64,000 nt of DNA. Source: an uncultured SAR86 cluster bacterium (GTDB taxonomy: Bacteria > Pseudomonadota > Gammaproteobacteria > Magnimaribacterales > AG-339-G14). The stretch is from positions 80,302 to 144,301 of the forward strand of contig CACMTR010000003.1 of assembly GCA_902616715.1 (NCBI GenBank), read 5' to 3'. The translations under genes and the position numbers were made by a program. Positions within the stretch are counted from its first letter, which is position 1. Every line of letters starts with the position of its first letter. Below the pieces are notes generated by a model. It saw only the letters and a program-made list of their open reading frames with translations. It was not told the origin of the DNA and did not search any database. This document shows, piece after piece, positions 44,581 to 52,945 of the stretch.

Positions 44581-45265
44581 AAAATCAGTAAATTTAAATT
44601 ATCAGAGAGCTAGAAAAGCCTTGGTTGAGGAGATTTCTTCAAAAGGGATTTCAGATTTAAGAGTTTTAGATGCATTTTTAAATACTCCAAGACATCTATT
44701 TATTGACGGAGCATTTTCCTCCAGAGCTTATCAAGATATGTCTTTGCCAATAGGATATCATCAAACTATTTCACAACCTTTTGTGGTTGCAAGAATGATT
44801 GAATTAATTTTAAAAGGAAATATCTTTGATAAGGCCCCTTTAGGTACAATTCTTGAAATTGGTACAGGATGTGGGTATCAAACTGCTATTCTTTCAAATT
44901 TTTGCAGAAAAGTTTTTTCTATTGAGAGAATTTCCCCTCTGGCCGAAAGAGCTAAAGCTAACTTGCAATCTGCTGGCATAAAAAACTATCTTATTAGATG
45001 TGCTGACGGATCATTAGGTTGGCCAACATTTAAAAAATTCGATGCGATAATTTGCTCTGCTGTCTCTAATAATGTTCCTGAACCGTTGATAAAACAATTA
45101 AATGTTTCTGGAAAGCTAATCTGCCCAGTAGGAAATGAAAAAAATCAAAATTTAGTGTTAATTGAAAAAAAAGAAAAAAAAGAAATAATTAGAAAAGTTT
45201 TGGACCCAGTTTTATTTGTACCAATGCTTCCAGGAATTGTAAATGAGGATAAAGTCAAAAAATAA
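44570..45265 (+). CDS. pcm: Protein-L-isoaspartate O-methyltransferase
   Basis: Repairs isoaspartyl residues in aged proteins using SAM. Start chosen is ATG at 44570, overlapping the surE stop and giving 231 aa; an earlier ATG at 44537 would add 11 residues. Motifs: TPRHLFIDGAF, SLPIGYHQTISQPFVVARM, the SAM loop ILEIGTGCGYQTAIL near 90, and FDAIICSAVSNNVPEPLI. In relatives surE-pcm is followed by nlpD-rpoS; neither is present here. Confidence 0.96.
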   Translation: MSFEKSVNLNYQRARKALVEEISSKGISDLRVLDAFLNTPRHLFIDGAFSSRAYQDMSLPIGYHQTISQPFVVARMIELILKGNIFDKAPLGTILEIGTGCGYQTAILSNFCRKVFSIERISPLAERAKANLQSAGIKNYLIRCADGSLGWPTFKKFDAIICSAVSNNVPEPLIKQLNVSGKLICPVGNEKNQNLVLIEKKEKKEIIRKVLDPVLFVPMLPGIVNEDKVKK

Positions 45266-45306
45266 AGTGTAGAAACATAATGAAGTGAATTGTAAAATAA
45301 ACCAAT

Positions 45307-45516
45307 ATGCAACGTTTAAACAATTTTTTTAAAGACCATCTTTCAAAGTGGGCCTTAGTCTGGTTTGGGTTTCTCTTTTGGGGAAGTATTTTTAGCGCTT
45401 TTTTAATATTATTTTTTCAAAATATAGACAATAATTTTTTATACGCAATTGGTTATTTTTTTGGATTTTTATTTGGAATTATTTCTAAAATTAATAAATG
45501 GTCATGGATAAATTAG
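45307..45516 (+). CDS. Small two-span membrane protein, function unknown
   Basis: 69-aa product with two hydrophobic stretches (about 15-36 and 44-60) rich in Phe, Trp and Leu, separated by a short acidic loop (NIDNN). I do not recognise a family. It lies 41 bp after pcm and its end overlaps the start of the desaturase gene by 19 bp, which suggests coupling and perhaps a role beside the membrane desaturase. No Shine-Dalgarno is obvious. It may be a real small gene or a chance frame. Confidence 0.5.
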   Translation: MQRLNNFFKDHLSKWALVWFGFLFWGSIFSAFLILFFQNIDNNFLYAIGYFFGFLFGIISKINKWSWIN

Positions 45517-46442
45517 CATTTCAAGAAAATTTAAATCAGCAAGATTTTATTCAAGATCACGACCTTTCTTTGGAGGCGGAGAAGAAAATAGCTCGATCTT
45601 TCATGGGAAGAATTGAATGGGAGATGATTGTAATTGGTCTCTCTCAATTTATTGTTTGGCTTGGAGTCTGGGGATTAGTTCTAAATGGGTTAATGCCTCT
45701 TTGGCTCGGCTTTTTCATTTTATTGATATCAACTACTTTTGCATATCTACCTTCTCATGCTGGTCAGCATGGACATCTTTCTGGTAATAAAAAAAATTTA
45801 GAGTGGTTAGATTTTGTAGTTGGTCAAATTTCTTTAATTCCGCTCGCTCAATCCCATGACATATTAAAAGTTACCCATCTAAAACATCATGCACACACCA
45901 ACGACCCCAGTCGTGATCCTGACTATACACATACTCATACAAGAAGTTGGTTTGAATCAGCACTTATAGTTCATAATCAAACCGGAGATAGAAGTGAGAG
46001 TATCAATCAAATGATAGAAACTTGGATAGATACTGAACCTAAATTTAAAGAGGCTGTTGATAGAGGAACTTTATTTTCTTTGGGATTTTTTGTGATTCAA
46101 ATTGTAATGGCAATTAATTTTCCCTTAGAAACTTTATTTTTGTGGTGGTTGCCTAGAAAATTTACCGTTTCGTATTTAGGAGTAATTTTTTCTCATATGC
46201 CTCATCGTGATTTACCCGTTGGAAGGCATGCAGATACAAGGTTTTGGGCAAATGGGATTATTAGATTTTTTAACCACTCGATGCAGATTCATGCAATGCA
46301 TCATATGTACCCAAAAATTTGTCATCATGACGAACCGAAAGCAATAGAAGCTTTAAGACCTTTCATGATAGAAAGGGGGATACCAGGAGCAGATAAAATT
46401 CCTGAAAAGATTACTAATAATCCTCTTACAAGCTTAGGTTAA
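45498..46442 (+). CDS. Membrane fatty-acid desaturase family protein
   Basis: 314-aa integral membrane protein with three histidine boxes for a diiron centre: HAGQHGH (87-93), HLKHH (127-131) and HAMHH (265-269), with an additional HHDEP just after. About four membrane spans around them. This is the fatty-acid desaturase/alkane hydroxylase superfamily; the substrate cannot be told from sequence. Start is ATG at 45498 or 45504. Nearby genes encode a hotdog thioesterase and a ferredoxin, which could supply acyl chemistry and electrons, though both are on the other strand. It ends 2 bp from the convergent thioesterase gene. Confidence 0.88.
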   Translation: MVMDKLAFQENLNQQDFIQDHDLSLEAEKKIARSFMGRIEWEMIVIGLSQFIVWLGVWGLVLNGLMPLWLGFFILLISTTFAYLPSHAGQHGHLSGNKKNLEWLDFVVGQISLIPLAQSHDILKVTHLKHHAHTNDPSRDPDYTHTHTRSWFESALIVHNQTGDRSESINQMIETWIDTEPKFKEAVDRGTLFSLGFFVIQIVMAINFPLETLFLWWLPRKFTVSYLGVIFSHMPHRDLPVGRHADTRFWANGIIRFFNHSMQIHAMHHMYPKICHHDEPKAIEALRPFMIERGIPGADKIPEKITNNPLTSLG

Positions 46443-46444
46443 TT

Positions 46445-46879
46445 TTAAATCTTGTCTAAAGGGGTTGCTCCATCAGCAATTTCGGTTGGTTGTATCGTAT
46501 GAAGTAAAGTTGCGGCAAGCTTGTTTTCAGAATTAAATAGCTTTCCTTCGACCGTAGCAAGTTTTTTACCCAATTTTATTATTTTAACTTCTATAGTGGC
46601 TTCACCTAAGGGTACGGGTCTATGAAAAAGGACATGTAAATCAGTTGTGAGCGGTCTAAATTTAAATTCGTATGCACTAATAATTACCATAGCTGTAGCA
46701 TCATCAAGCGCAGCGGTTATCATCCCACCTTGAACCATATTCATTGGGTTTGAAGTTTCTTTGGGAAAGGTAACTTTAAATTTGTAAATATCACCCTCAG
46801 TTTCAATATATTCTAAATTTAAAAATTCAGCTGTTTTTCCTGGCTTTTTTTTATTTAACCAATCAAGTGATATGTCCAT
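46445..46879 (-). CDS. PaaI-family hotdog-fold thioesterase
   Basis: 144-aa single-domain hotdog protein likely to hydrolyse an acyl-CoA or aryl-CoA thioester. The family segment NMVQGGMITAALDDATAMVI (about residues 47-66) carries the usual HGG-like motif with Gln in place of His and the catalytic-region Asp, and LTTDLHVLFHRPVPLGEATIEV follows in strand pattern. A clear Shine-Dalgarno (AAGGAG) precedes the ATG. It follows the ferredoxin gene in the same direction with a 22-bp gap. Substrate unknown. Confidence 0.82.
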   Translation of the reverse strand: MDISLDWLNKKKPGKTAEFLNLEYIETEGDIYKFKVTFPKETSNPMNMVQGGMITAALDDATAMVIISAYEFKFRPLTTDLHVLFHRPVPLGEATIEVKIIKLGKKLATVEGKLFNSENKLAATLLHTIQPTEIADGATPLDKI

Positions 46880-46901
46880 TTGTCTCCTTGTTGTTGTTCA
46901 A

Positions 46902-47228
46902 TTAATCTAAAATTAATGCTTCTATTTTATTTTTAGATTGTGCCCAGTTTTCAGCATCTGGAAGAGCATCTTTTTTTTCTGAGATATTTGGCCAAATTTT
47001 TGAATATTTTTCATTTATCTTTATAAATTCTATTTCATCCGCAGGAACCTCGTCTTCTGCATATATTGCATTTACAGGGCATTCAGGTTCACATAGACCA
47101 CAATCAATGCATTCTTCTGGGTCAATAACTAGTGTATTTTCACCTTCATAAAAACAATCTACAGGACACACTTCAACACAGTCTGTGTGCTTACAATTTA
47201 TGCAAGCTTGCCCAACAATAAAAGCCAT
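46902..47228 (-). CDS. fdxA: 7Fe-type ferredoxin FdxA
   Basis: Small soluble electron carrier with one 3Fe-4S and one 4Fe-4S cluster. Start chosen is ATG at 47228, which gives 108 codons including stop and a normal N-terminus ([17 protein letters not shown]); a longer frame up to 47297 would run into pncC. Cysteines: C9, C12, C17, C21 in [14 protein letters not shown] and [12 protein letters not shown] near residue 40. The C-terminal 40-residue extension is typical of Azotobacter-type FdI relatives. The gap to the divergent pncC is only 20 bp. Confidence 0.94.
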   Translation of the reverse strand: MAFIVGQACINCKHTDCVEVCPVDCFYEGENTLVIDPEECIDCGLCEPECPVNAIYAEDEVPADEIEFIKINEKYSKIWPNISEKKDALPDAENWAQSKNKIEALILD

Positions 47229-47234
47229 AGATAA

Positions 47235-47246
47235 ATTATAATTTAA
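47235..47246. promoter_or_regulatory. Symmetric -10 shared by divergent fdxA and pncC
   Basis: The 20-bp gap contains the perfect palindrome AAATTATAATTT, which presents TATAAT on both strands at the same place. From either side the hexamer lies about 6-7 bp from the ATG, so transcription would start at or next to the start codon: both mRNAs would be leaderless. Neither gene has a Shine-Dalgarno. Confidence 0.5.
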
Positions 47247-47248
47247 AT

Positions 47249-47740
47249 ATGGATATATCAGAGAGCGTTTTAAACACCTTAGCAGAAAAAGTTGCAACCT
47301 TATTATCAGAAAGAAAACTCACTATTTCTACAGCTGAGTCTTGCACAGGTGGTTGGGTTGGAAAAGAATTAACTGGGATTCCGGGAAGTTCTAAATGGTA
47401 CGGAACAGGATTTATAACATATTCAAATCAGGCGAAACATAATTTACTAAACGTTCCTAAAGAATCTTTAATAAATCATGGAGCAGTTTCTAAAGTTGTT
47501 GTTGAAGAAATGGCTAAAGGAGCAAAAGAACAAAGTAAATCAGATTTAAGCATAGCCGTAAGTGGAATAGCTGGACCTACTGGAGGCACAGAAGATAAGC
47601 CAGTAGGATCAGTTTGTTTTGCATATTCTGATAATAAGGGTACAAAAAGCTTTGAAAAAATATTCTCAGGTTCAAGAGATGAGGTAAGAAGGGCAAGTGT
47701 AAAATTTATTCTTGAAGAAATTATTAATAATTTAAATTGA
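47249..47740 (+). CDS. pncC: Nicotinamide-nucleotide amidase PncC (CinA C-terminal domain family)
   Basis: Deamidates NMN in the pyridine nucleotide salvage cycle. The 163-aa product is the stand-alone CinA C-terminal domain. Motifs: [22 protein letters not shown] with catalytic Ser31, the [14 protein letters not shown] block, and [20 protein letters not shown] near 103-120. Placement next to recA is typical of gammaproteobacteria. The start has no Shine-Dalgarno and follows a -10 directly. Confidence 0.94.
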   Translation: MDISESVLNTLAEKVATLLSERKLTISTAESCTGGWVGKELTGIPGSSKWYGTGFITYSNQAKHNLLNVPKESLINHGAVSKVVVEEMAKGAKEQSKSDLSIAVSGIAGPTGGTEDKPVGSVCFAYSDNKGTKSFEKIFSGSRDEVRRASVKFILEEIINNLN

Positions 47741-47787
47741 TTGCAAAAAAAATAAAAATAAAGTTATAATACTGTAAATTTATACAG
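47741..47787 (+). promoter_or_regulatory. recA promoter with LexA (SOS) box
   Basis: TTGCAA (47741-47746), 18-bp spacer and TATAAT (47765-47770) form a sigma-70 promoter. Directly downstream, CTGT-N8-ACAG (47772-47787, within ACTGTAAATTTATACAGT) matches the gammaproteobacterial LexA operator and covers the expected transcription start. recA should therefore be repressed by LexA and induced by DNA damage. lexA itself is not in the window. Confidence 0.88.
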
Positions 47788-47795
47788 TAAAAATT

Positions 47796-48824
47796 ATGTC
47801 AACAAAAAATACAAAAAAAGAAGAAGTATCTTCAGATAAATCAAAAAATTTAGCTTCAGCAATCAATCAAATTGAAAGTCAGTTTGGTAGTGGAACAATT
47901 ATGAGAATGGGGGATAAAAAAGTTGAAGATATTCCTAGCATTTCTACTGGATCATTAGGATTAGATTTGGCGCTCGGCGTAATGGGTCTTCCGCGAGGAA
48001 GAGTGGTTGAAATATTCGGTCCCGAATCTTCAGGTAAAACCACACTTACACTTCAAGTTATTGCTGAGTGCCAAAAACTTGGAGGGACAGCAGCTTTTGT
48101 AGATGCTGAACATGCTTTAGATCCAATATATGCAGCAAAATTAGGGGTAAAAGTTGATGATTTATTATTGTCGCAACCCGATACAGGTGAACAGGCCCTC
48201 GAAGTAGCAGATATCATGGTCAAGTCAGGTGGAGTAGATGTACTTGTAATAGATTCTGTAGCCGCTCTAACTCCTAGAGCTGAGATAGAAGGCGAAATGG
48301 GTGATCATCATGTTGGTTTACAAGCTAGGTTAATGTCTCAAGCCTTAAGAAAAATAACTGGAAATATCAAAAGATCTAATACTTTGGTAATTTTTATAAA
48401 TCAAATACGAATGAAGATTGGAGTAATGTTTGGCAACCCAGAGACAACATCAGGTGGAAATGCTTTGAAATTTTATTCTTCAGTTAGACTTGACATAAGG
48501 AGAATAGGAACAGTTAAAGATGGCGATGAGGTAAGCGGAAACGAGACAAGAGTTAAAGTAGTTAAGAATAAAGTTGCCCCACCTTTTAGACAAGCAGAAT
48601 TCCAGATTTTATATGGCAAGGGTATTAATAAAGCAGGGGAATTATTAGATATTGGAGCTGAACACAAAATTGTTGAAAAAGCTGGCGCTTGGTATTCTTA
48701 TAATGATGAAAAAATTGGCCAAGGAAAAGTTAATGCTAGTGAATTTTTGAAGCAAAATCCAAAAATCATGAAAGAGATTGAGGATAAAATTTATAAAGCT
48801 ATCAAAGAATCAGAAATAAATTAG
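47796..48824 (+). CDS. recA: Recombinase RecA
   Basis: Strand-exchange ATPase and co-protease for LexA. The 342-aa product has Walker [10 protein letters not shown] (75-83), Walker [15 protein letters not shown] near 150, loop L1/L2 regions ([46 protein letters not shown] in short blocks) and an acidic C-terminal end. recX does not follow: proS converges 2 bp after the stop codon. Confidence 0.99.
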   Translation: MSTKNTKKEEVSSDKSKNLASAINQIESQFGSGTIMRMGDKKVEDIPSISTGSLGLDLALGVMGLPRGRVVEIFGPESSGKTTLTLQVIAECQKLGGTAAFVDAEHALDPIYAAKLGVKVDDLLLSQPDTGEQALEVADIMVKSGGVDVLVIDSVAALTPRAEIEGEMGDHHVGLQARLMSQALRKITGNIKRSNTLVIFINQIRMKIGVMFGNPETTSGGNALKFYSSVRLDIRRIGTVKDGDEVSGNETRVKVVKNKVAPPFRQAEFQILYGKGINKAGELLDIGAEHKIVEKAGAWYSYNDEKIGQGKVNASEFLKQNPKIMKEIEDKIYKAIKESEIN

Positions 48825-48826
48825 AT

Positions 48827-50089
48827 TTAATTTTTCAGTCTATTAATAATTTCGTTGAGTTTTATTACTTCTTTCTGTTGGTTATTTCTTTTTATTAATT
48901 CTACAGTTTGATCGCTTGATACCTTGTCTCCTATGACTAATTGATAAGGCACGCCTACTAAATTTGCATCTCTAAATTTTACTCCAGGGTTTAAATCTCT
49001 ATCATCAAAAAAAACGTCTATATTATTTTCTTTTAGTTCTAAATATAGTCTCTCTGCTTCAGAATTAATTTGTTCATTATTCTTTTGATTTATAAGAATT
49101 ATGTAACATTTAAAAGGTGAAATGGATTCAGGAAATAATATTCCATCATCATCAAAATTTTGTTCAATCGCAGCTGCAACGATTCTTGAAACACCAATTC
49201 CATAACAACCCATAAATATTTCTTTCAAAACATTATCTTTTTGTACTGTCAATCCCATTGCCTTGCTGTACTTTGTCCCTAATTCAAATATATGACCTAC
49301 TTCAATTCCTTTTTTTAAGCTAAGTTTTCCGTTGCCATCGGGACTGGGCATTCCACTAATTTTTTTAGGATTCTTTTCATCTAATAGCTCAATATTGATA
49401 GCAAAATCACTTTTGTCGCTAAATGCTAATGTATCCTCTCCAGAGTCAGCCAGGACATGAAATTCTTCAGATTTGTCACCTCCGATTGACCCTGAGTCTG
49501 CTGAAACTACTTTGTAATCAAGTCCAATTTTATCAAATATCTTTTTGTAAATTTTTTTCATATTTAAATAAGTTTCATGCATTGAAGCTTCATCAATATC
49601 AAATGAATAAGCATCTTTCATTAAGAATTCCCTTGCTCTCATGACTCCAAATCTTGGCCTAATTTCGTCTCTAAATTTGTCTTTTATTTGATAAAAAGTT
49701 TTTGGAAGGTCTTTTGGACTTGTAATTTCTTTTTTAGCAATATCAGTAATTATTTCTTCATGAGTAGGTCCTAGATAAAAATCTCTTTGATTTCTGTCCT
49801 TGAACCCAAGTAATTCAGGACCATATTCTTTTGATCTACCTGACTCGTCCCATAAATCTTTAGGTTGGACTAAAGGCATAATAATTTCCAAACAATTTCC
49901 TTGATTGAGTTCCTTTCTAATAATATTCTCTACTTTTCTTAGTATTAAAGTACCAAGAGGCAACCAAGTATAAATGCCTGAAGCGATAGGCTTTATCATG
50001 TTAGCTTTAATCATTAATTTATGACTAATTAATTCTGCATCAGAAGGCGTGTCCCTAAGAGTTTTGAAATGATATAAAGAAGCTTTCAT
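48827..50089 (-). CDS. proS: Prolyl-tRNA synthetase lacking the INS editing domain
   Basis: Charges tRNA(Pro) with proline. The 420-aa product is a bacterial-type class II enzyme by its motif 2 region (FRDEIRPRFGVMRAREFLMKD, around 139-159, in conserved order) and motif 3 (MGCYGIGVSRIVAAAIEQ). In E. coli (572 aa) a domain of about 180 residues between SDYAANIE and PSPDGxGxL clears Ala-tRNA(Pro). Here SDFAINIE (227-234) is followed after only 13 residues by PSPDGNGKL (248-256), so the domain is cleanly missing. Short ProRS forms are known in alphaproteobacteria. C-terminal anticodon domain is intact. Confidence 0.95.
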   Translation of the reverse strand: MKASLYHFKTLRDTPSDAELISHKLMIKANMIKPIASGIYTWLPLGTLILRKVENIIRKELNQGNCLEIIMPLVQPKDLWDESGRSKEYGPELLGFKDRNQRDFYLGPTHEEIITDIAKKEITSPKDLPKTFYQIKDKFRDEIRPRFGVMRAREFLMKDAYSFDIDEASMHETYLNMKKIYKKIFDKIGLDYKVVSADSGSIGGDKSEEFHVLADSGEDTLAFSDKSDFAINIELLDEKNPKKISGMPSPDGNGKLSLKKGIEVGHIFELGTKYSKAMGLTVQKDNVLKEIFMGCYGIGVSRIVAAAIEQNFDDDGILFPESISPFKCYIILINQKNNEQINSEAERLYLELKENNIDVFFDDRDLNPGVKFRDANLVGVPYQLVIGDKVSSDQTVELIKRNNQQKEVIKLNEIINRLKN

Positions 50090-50160
50090 TGGAAAAATAA
50101 CTTATGATTCAATATATTTTGCCTTAAATTTATTTAATTTGTTAATTAACGAGAATAATT

Positions 50161-50445
50161 ATGCCAATTTATGAATTTCAATGCTCAAAATGCAATAAGA
50201 AATTTGAAAAGATACTAAGCATTTCCGATTCTAATAAGAAAGTAAAATGTGACTGTAATGAAAAAGCTTTAGCTAAAAGGGTAGTAACAGCTCCAAGTTT
50301 TAGATTAGACGGAAAAGGATGGTATGAAACAGATTTTAAAACTGGAACAAAGAAAAATTTAGTACAATCTAAAGATCCTAAATCATTAACTAAGGAACAA
50401 AAAAATAAATCTACAAAAAAAGAACAACCAAAATCTAAATCTTAA
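50161..50445 (+). CDS. FmdB-family zinc-ribbon protein
   Basis: 94-aa protein with an N-terminal zinc ribbon: MPIYEFQCSKCNKKFEKILSIS gives the first CxxC, and CDCNEKA a second cysteine pair near residue 31, fitting the FmdB/CxxC regulatory family. The remainder is basic and low-complexity. The family commonly sits directly before aspS in gammaproteobacteria, as here with no gap. Molecular function is not known. Confidence 0.88.
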   Translation: MPIYEFQCSKCNKKFEKILSISDSNKKVKCDCNEKALAKRVVTAPSFRLDGKGWYETDFKTGTKKNLVQSKDPKSLTKEQKNKSTKKEQPKSKS

Positions 50446-52209
50446 ATGAGCTCAAAAATTTTCAATCTCTCTATTTCTGATGAGGGGAAAACAGCAACTG
50501 TTAGCGGATGGGTCGAAAAAGTTAGAGACCATGGAGGAGTAATTTTCATAGATCTAAGAAAAGATCTTGATCTTGTTCAAGTGGTTATTGAGCCAAGTGA
50601 AAAAGAAATTTTTACAGTTGCTGAAAACATTAAAAACGAGTTTGTGATTGAAGTATCTGGCCTTGTAAGAAAGAGGCCAGATGGTAAGGAAAATACAAAA
50701 ATGAATACGGGAGAAATAGAAGTTTGCGCAAACAAACTTCATGTCTTTTCTAAAAGTAAACCTTTGCCTTTTCAATTAGACGAGTATTCAAATGCAGGAG
50801 AAGAAATAAGGCTTAAATATAGATATTTAGATTTAAGAAGGCCGGAGATGCATGAAAATCTTATCATGCGTTCTGAAATCAATAACTTCGTAAGAAACTT
50901 TTTAGTTAAAAAAGGATTCGTAGATATAGACACTCCTATGATGACCAAAGCTACTCCTGAAGGTGCAAGAGATTTTTTAATTCCTAGCAGAGTCAATCAA
51001 GGTAAATTTTATGCTCTTCCTCAATCACCACAACTATTTAAGCAACTCTTGATGGTAAGTGGTTTTAGTAAATATTTTCAAATAGCTAGATGCTTTCGAG
51101 ATGAAGATACTAGAAAAGACAGACAACCAGAATTTACTCAGATTGATATCGAGATGTCATTCACTAGTTGCGAAGAAATAATGAATATTTCAGAAGACTT
51201 AATTGTTAAATTATTCAAAAAAATATTGAAAGTTGATCTCGTAAAATTTCCTAAAATCACTCATAAAGAATCTATGGAAAAATATGGCACTGACAAACCA
51301 GATTTAAGGAATCCAATCATTCTTCATGATGTTAAAGATTTATTTATAGATTCTAATTTTAAGGTTTTCAAAGATCCAGCGAATGATGAAAAATCGAAAC
51401 TAGTAGCATTGAAACTTAAGATAGACATTAGCAGAAGTCAAATTGACGAGTACACAAAATTTGTGGGGAATTTTGGAGCTAAGGGTTTAGCTTATATTAA
51501 AGTAAATGACATATCTGATATTGAAAAAGGACTCCAATCTCCTATTGTTAAATTCTTATCTAAAACAGAATTACAGAACTTAGTGAAAAAATTAGATCTT
51601 AATAACGGCGAAGTTGTTTTTTTTGGTGCTGGAAACAAAAAAATTGTTTTAGATTCTATGAGCGCTTTTAGACAGAAACTTGCAGAAGATTTTGATTTAA
51701 TCGATAAAACCTCCTGGAAGCCAGTTTGGATTACAGATTTCCCGATGTTTGATGAAACTTCTGAAGGAACACTAACTCCAAGCCATCATCCTTTTACAAA
51801 ATCGTTAAGTACTTTGGACCTATTAGAAAAATCTCCTGAACAAGCCATATCAGAGGCATATGACTTAGTTTTAAATGGCTTTGAATTAGGAGGAGGTTCT
51901 ATGCGTATTCATGACATAGAAGAACAAAAAAAAATTTTTTCTCTTTTAGGAATTAGTAATGAAGAAGCTAAACAAAAATTTGGATTTTTTCTTGAAGCTT
52001 TAGAGTATGGATGTCCCCCTCATGGAGGAATAGCTTTTGGTCTGGATAGAATAGTGATGTTAATGGCCAATGAAGATTCTATTCGCGATGTAATAGCTTT
52101 TCCTAAAACTCAATCTGCAATGTGTTTAATGACTGATGCTCCAGATAAAGTTTCTAACGATGAACTAGAAGATTTATCAATTAAATCTACTTTTGAGGAG
52201 ACAGAGTAA
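50446..52209 (+). CDS. aspS: Aspartyl-tRNA synthetase, probably non-discriminating
   Basis: Bacterial-type class II synthetase of 587 aa with the OB-fold anticodon domain, class II core (motif 2 FRDEDTRKDRQPEFTQIDIEMSF in order near 220; motif 3 GIAFGLDRIVMLM near 527) and the inserted GAD domain. His29 (VRDHGG) and Gly80 (RKRPDGKEN) match the residues that in Pseudomonas aeruginosa go with charging both tRNA(Asp) and tRNA(Asn); E. coli has Leu and Lys-type residues there. With GatCAB present, an indirect route to Asn-tRNA is plausible. Followed directly by yebC. Confidence 0.95.
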   Translation: MSSKIFNLSISDEGKTATVSGWVEKVRDHGGVIFIDLRKDLDLVQVVIEPSEKEIFTVAENIKNEFVIEVSGLVRKRPDGKENTKMNTGEIEVCANKLHVFSKSKPLPFQLDEYSNAGEEIRLKYRYLDLRRPEMHENLIMRSEINNFVRNFLVKKGFVDIDTPMMTKATPEGARDFLIPSRVNQGKFYALPQSPQLFKQLLMVSGFSKYFQIARCFRDEDTRKDRQPEFTQIDIEMSFTSCEEIMNISEDLIVKLFKKILKVDLVKFPKITHKESMEKYGTDKPDLRNPIILHDVKDLFIDSNFKVFKDPANDEKSKLVALKLKIDISRSQIDEYTKFVGNFGAKGLAYIKVNDISDIEKGLQSPIVKFLSKTELQNLVKKLDLNNGEVVFFGAGNKKIVLDSMSAFRQKLAEDFDLIDKTSWKPVWITDFPMFDETSEGTLTPSHHPFTKSLSTLDLLEKSPEQAISEAYDLVLNGFELGGGSMRIHDIEEQKKIFSLLGISNEEAKQKFGFFLEALEYGCPPHGGIAFGLDRIVMLMANEDSIRDVIAFPKTQSAMCLMTDAPDKVSNDELEDLSIKSTFEETE

Positions 52210-52944
52210 ATGGCAGGTCATTCTAAATGGGCAAATATTAAACACAGAAAAGGTAGACAGGATGAAAAAAAACAAAAGATTTTTTCAAAGTTAATTAGAG
52301 AGATTACAGTAGCATCTAAATTAGGCGGAGTTGAAGCATCTGATAATCCAAGACTAAGGCTGGCACTAGATAAAGCTCTAGGAGCTAATATGCCTAAAGA
52401 TACCATTGAAAGGGCTATTTCTAGAGGGGCAGGAGACTCAGATTCAGGAAATTTAGAGGAAATAACTTATGAAGGTTATGGCCCTAACGGAGTAGCTGTA
52501 TTAATAGAAGCAATGTCAGATAATAAAAATAGAACTGTTGCAGAGGTTAGGCATGCATTTTCTAAATGTGGTGGAAGTTTAGGAACGGATGGCTCAGTAT
52601 CCTATTTATTCTCTAAAAAAGGTCAAATTATTGTAAAAGAATCTAATCAGGAGAAATTATTAGAGCTACTCATTTCTGAAGGAATAGAAGATATAGAACC
52701 ATCTAATGAAGACTTAACTTTAATTTTTACAGAGCCTAATAATATTCATAATGTAAAAAATGTTTTACTCAAAGAAGGAATAGAAATCATTGAGGCGGAA
52801 ATGATTATGGATTCCAGTCAAAACGTAGAATTAAACTCAGAGGAAACAGAAAAGGTTTTAAAATTACTAGAAAATCTAGAGGACTTGGATGATGTTCAAA
52901 ACGTATTTTCAAATGCAGAGTTTTCTCTCGACCAGGTGACTTGA
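52210..52944 (+). CDS. yebC: YebC/PmpR-family protein
   Basis: 244-aa protein of a universal family linked to translation of difficult stretches and to transcriptional control. Family blocks: MAGHSKWANIKHRKGRQD at the start, ASDNPRLRLALDKALGANMPKDTIERAI near 40-70 in intact order, and YEGYGPNGVAVLIEAMSDNKNRT near 92. It abuts the aspS stop, is followed after one base by a nuclease gene, and would normally be followed by ruvCAB. Confidence 0.97.
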   Translation: MAGHSKWANIKHRKGRQDEKKQKIFSKLIREITVASKLGGVEASDNPRLRLALDKALGANMPKDTIERAISRGAGDSDSGNLEEITYEGYGPNGVAVLIEAMSDNKNRTVAEVRHAFSKCGGSLGTDGSVSYLFSKKGQIIVKESNQEKLLELLISEGIEDIEPSNEDLTLIFTEPNNIHNVKNVLLKEGIEIIEAEMIMDSSQNVELNSEETEKVLKLLENLEDLDDVQNVFSNAEFSLDQVT

Positions 52945-52945
52945 T

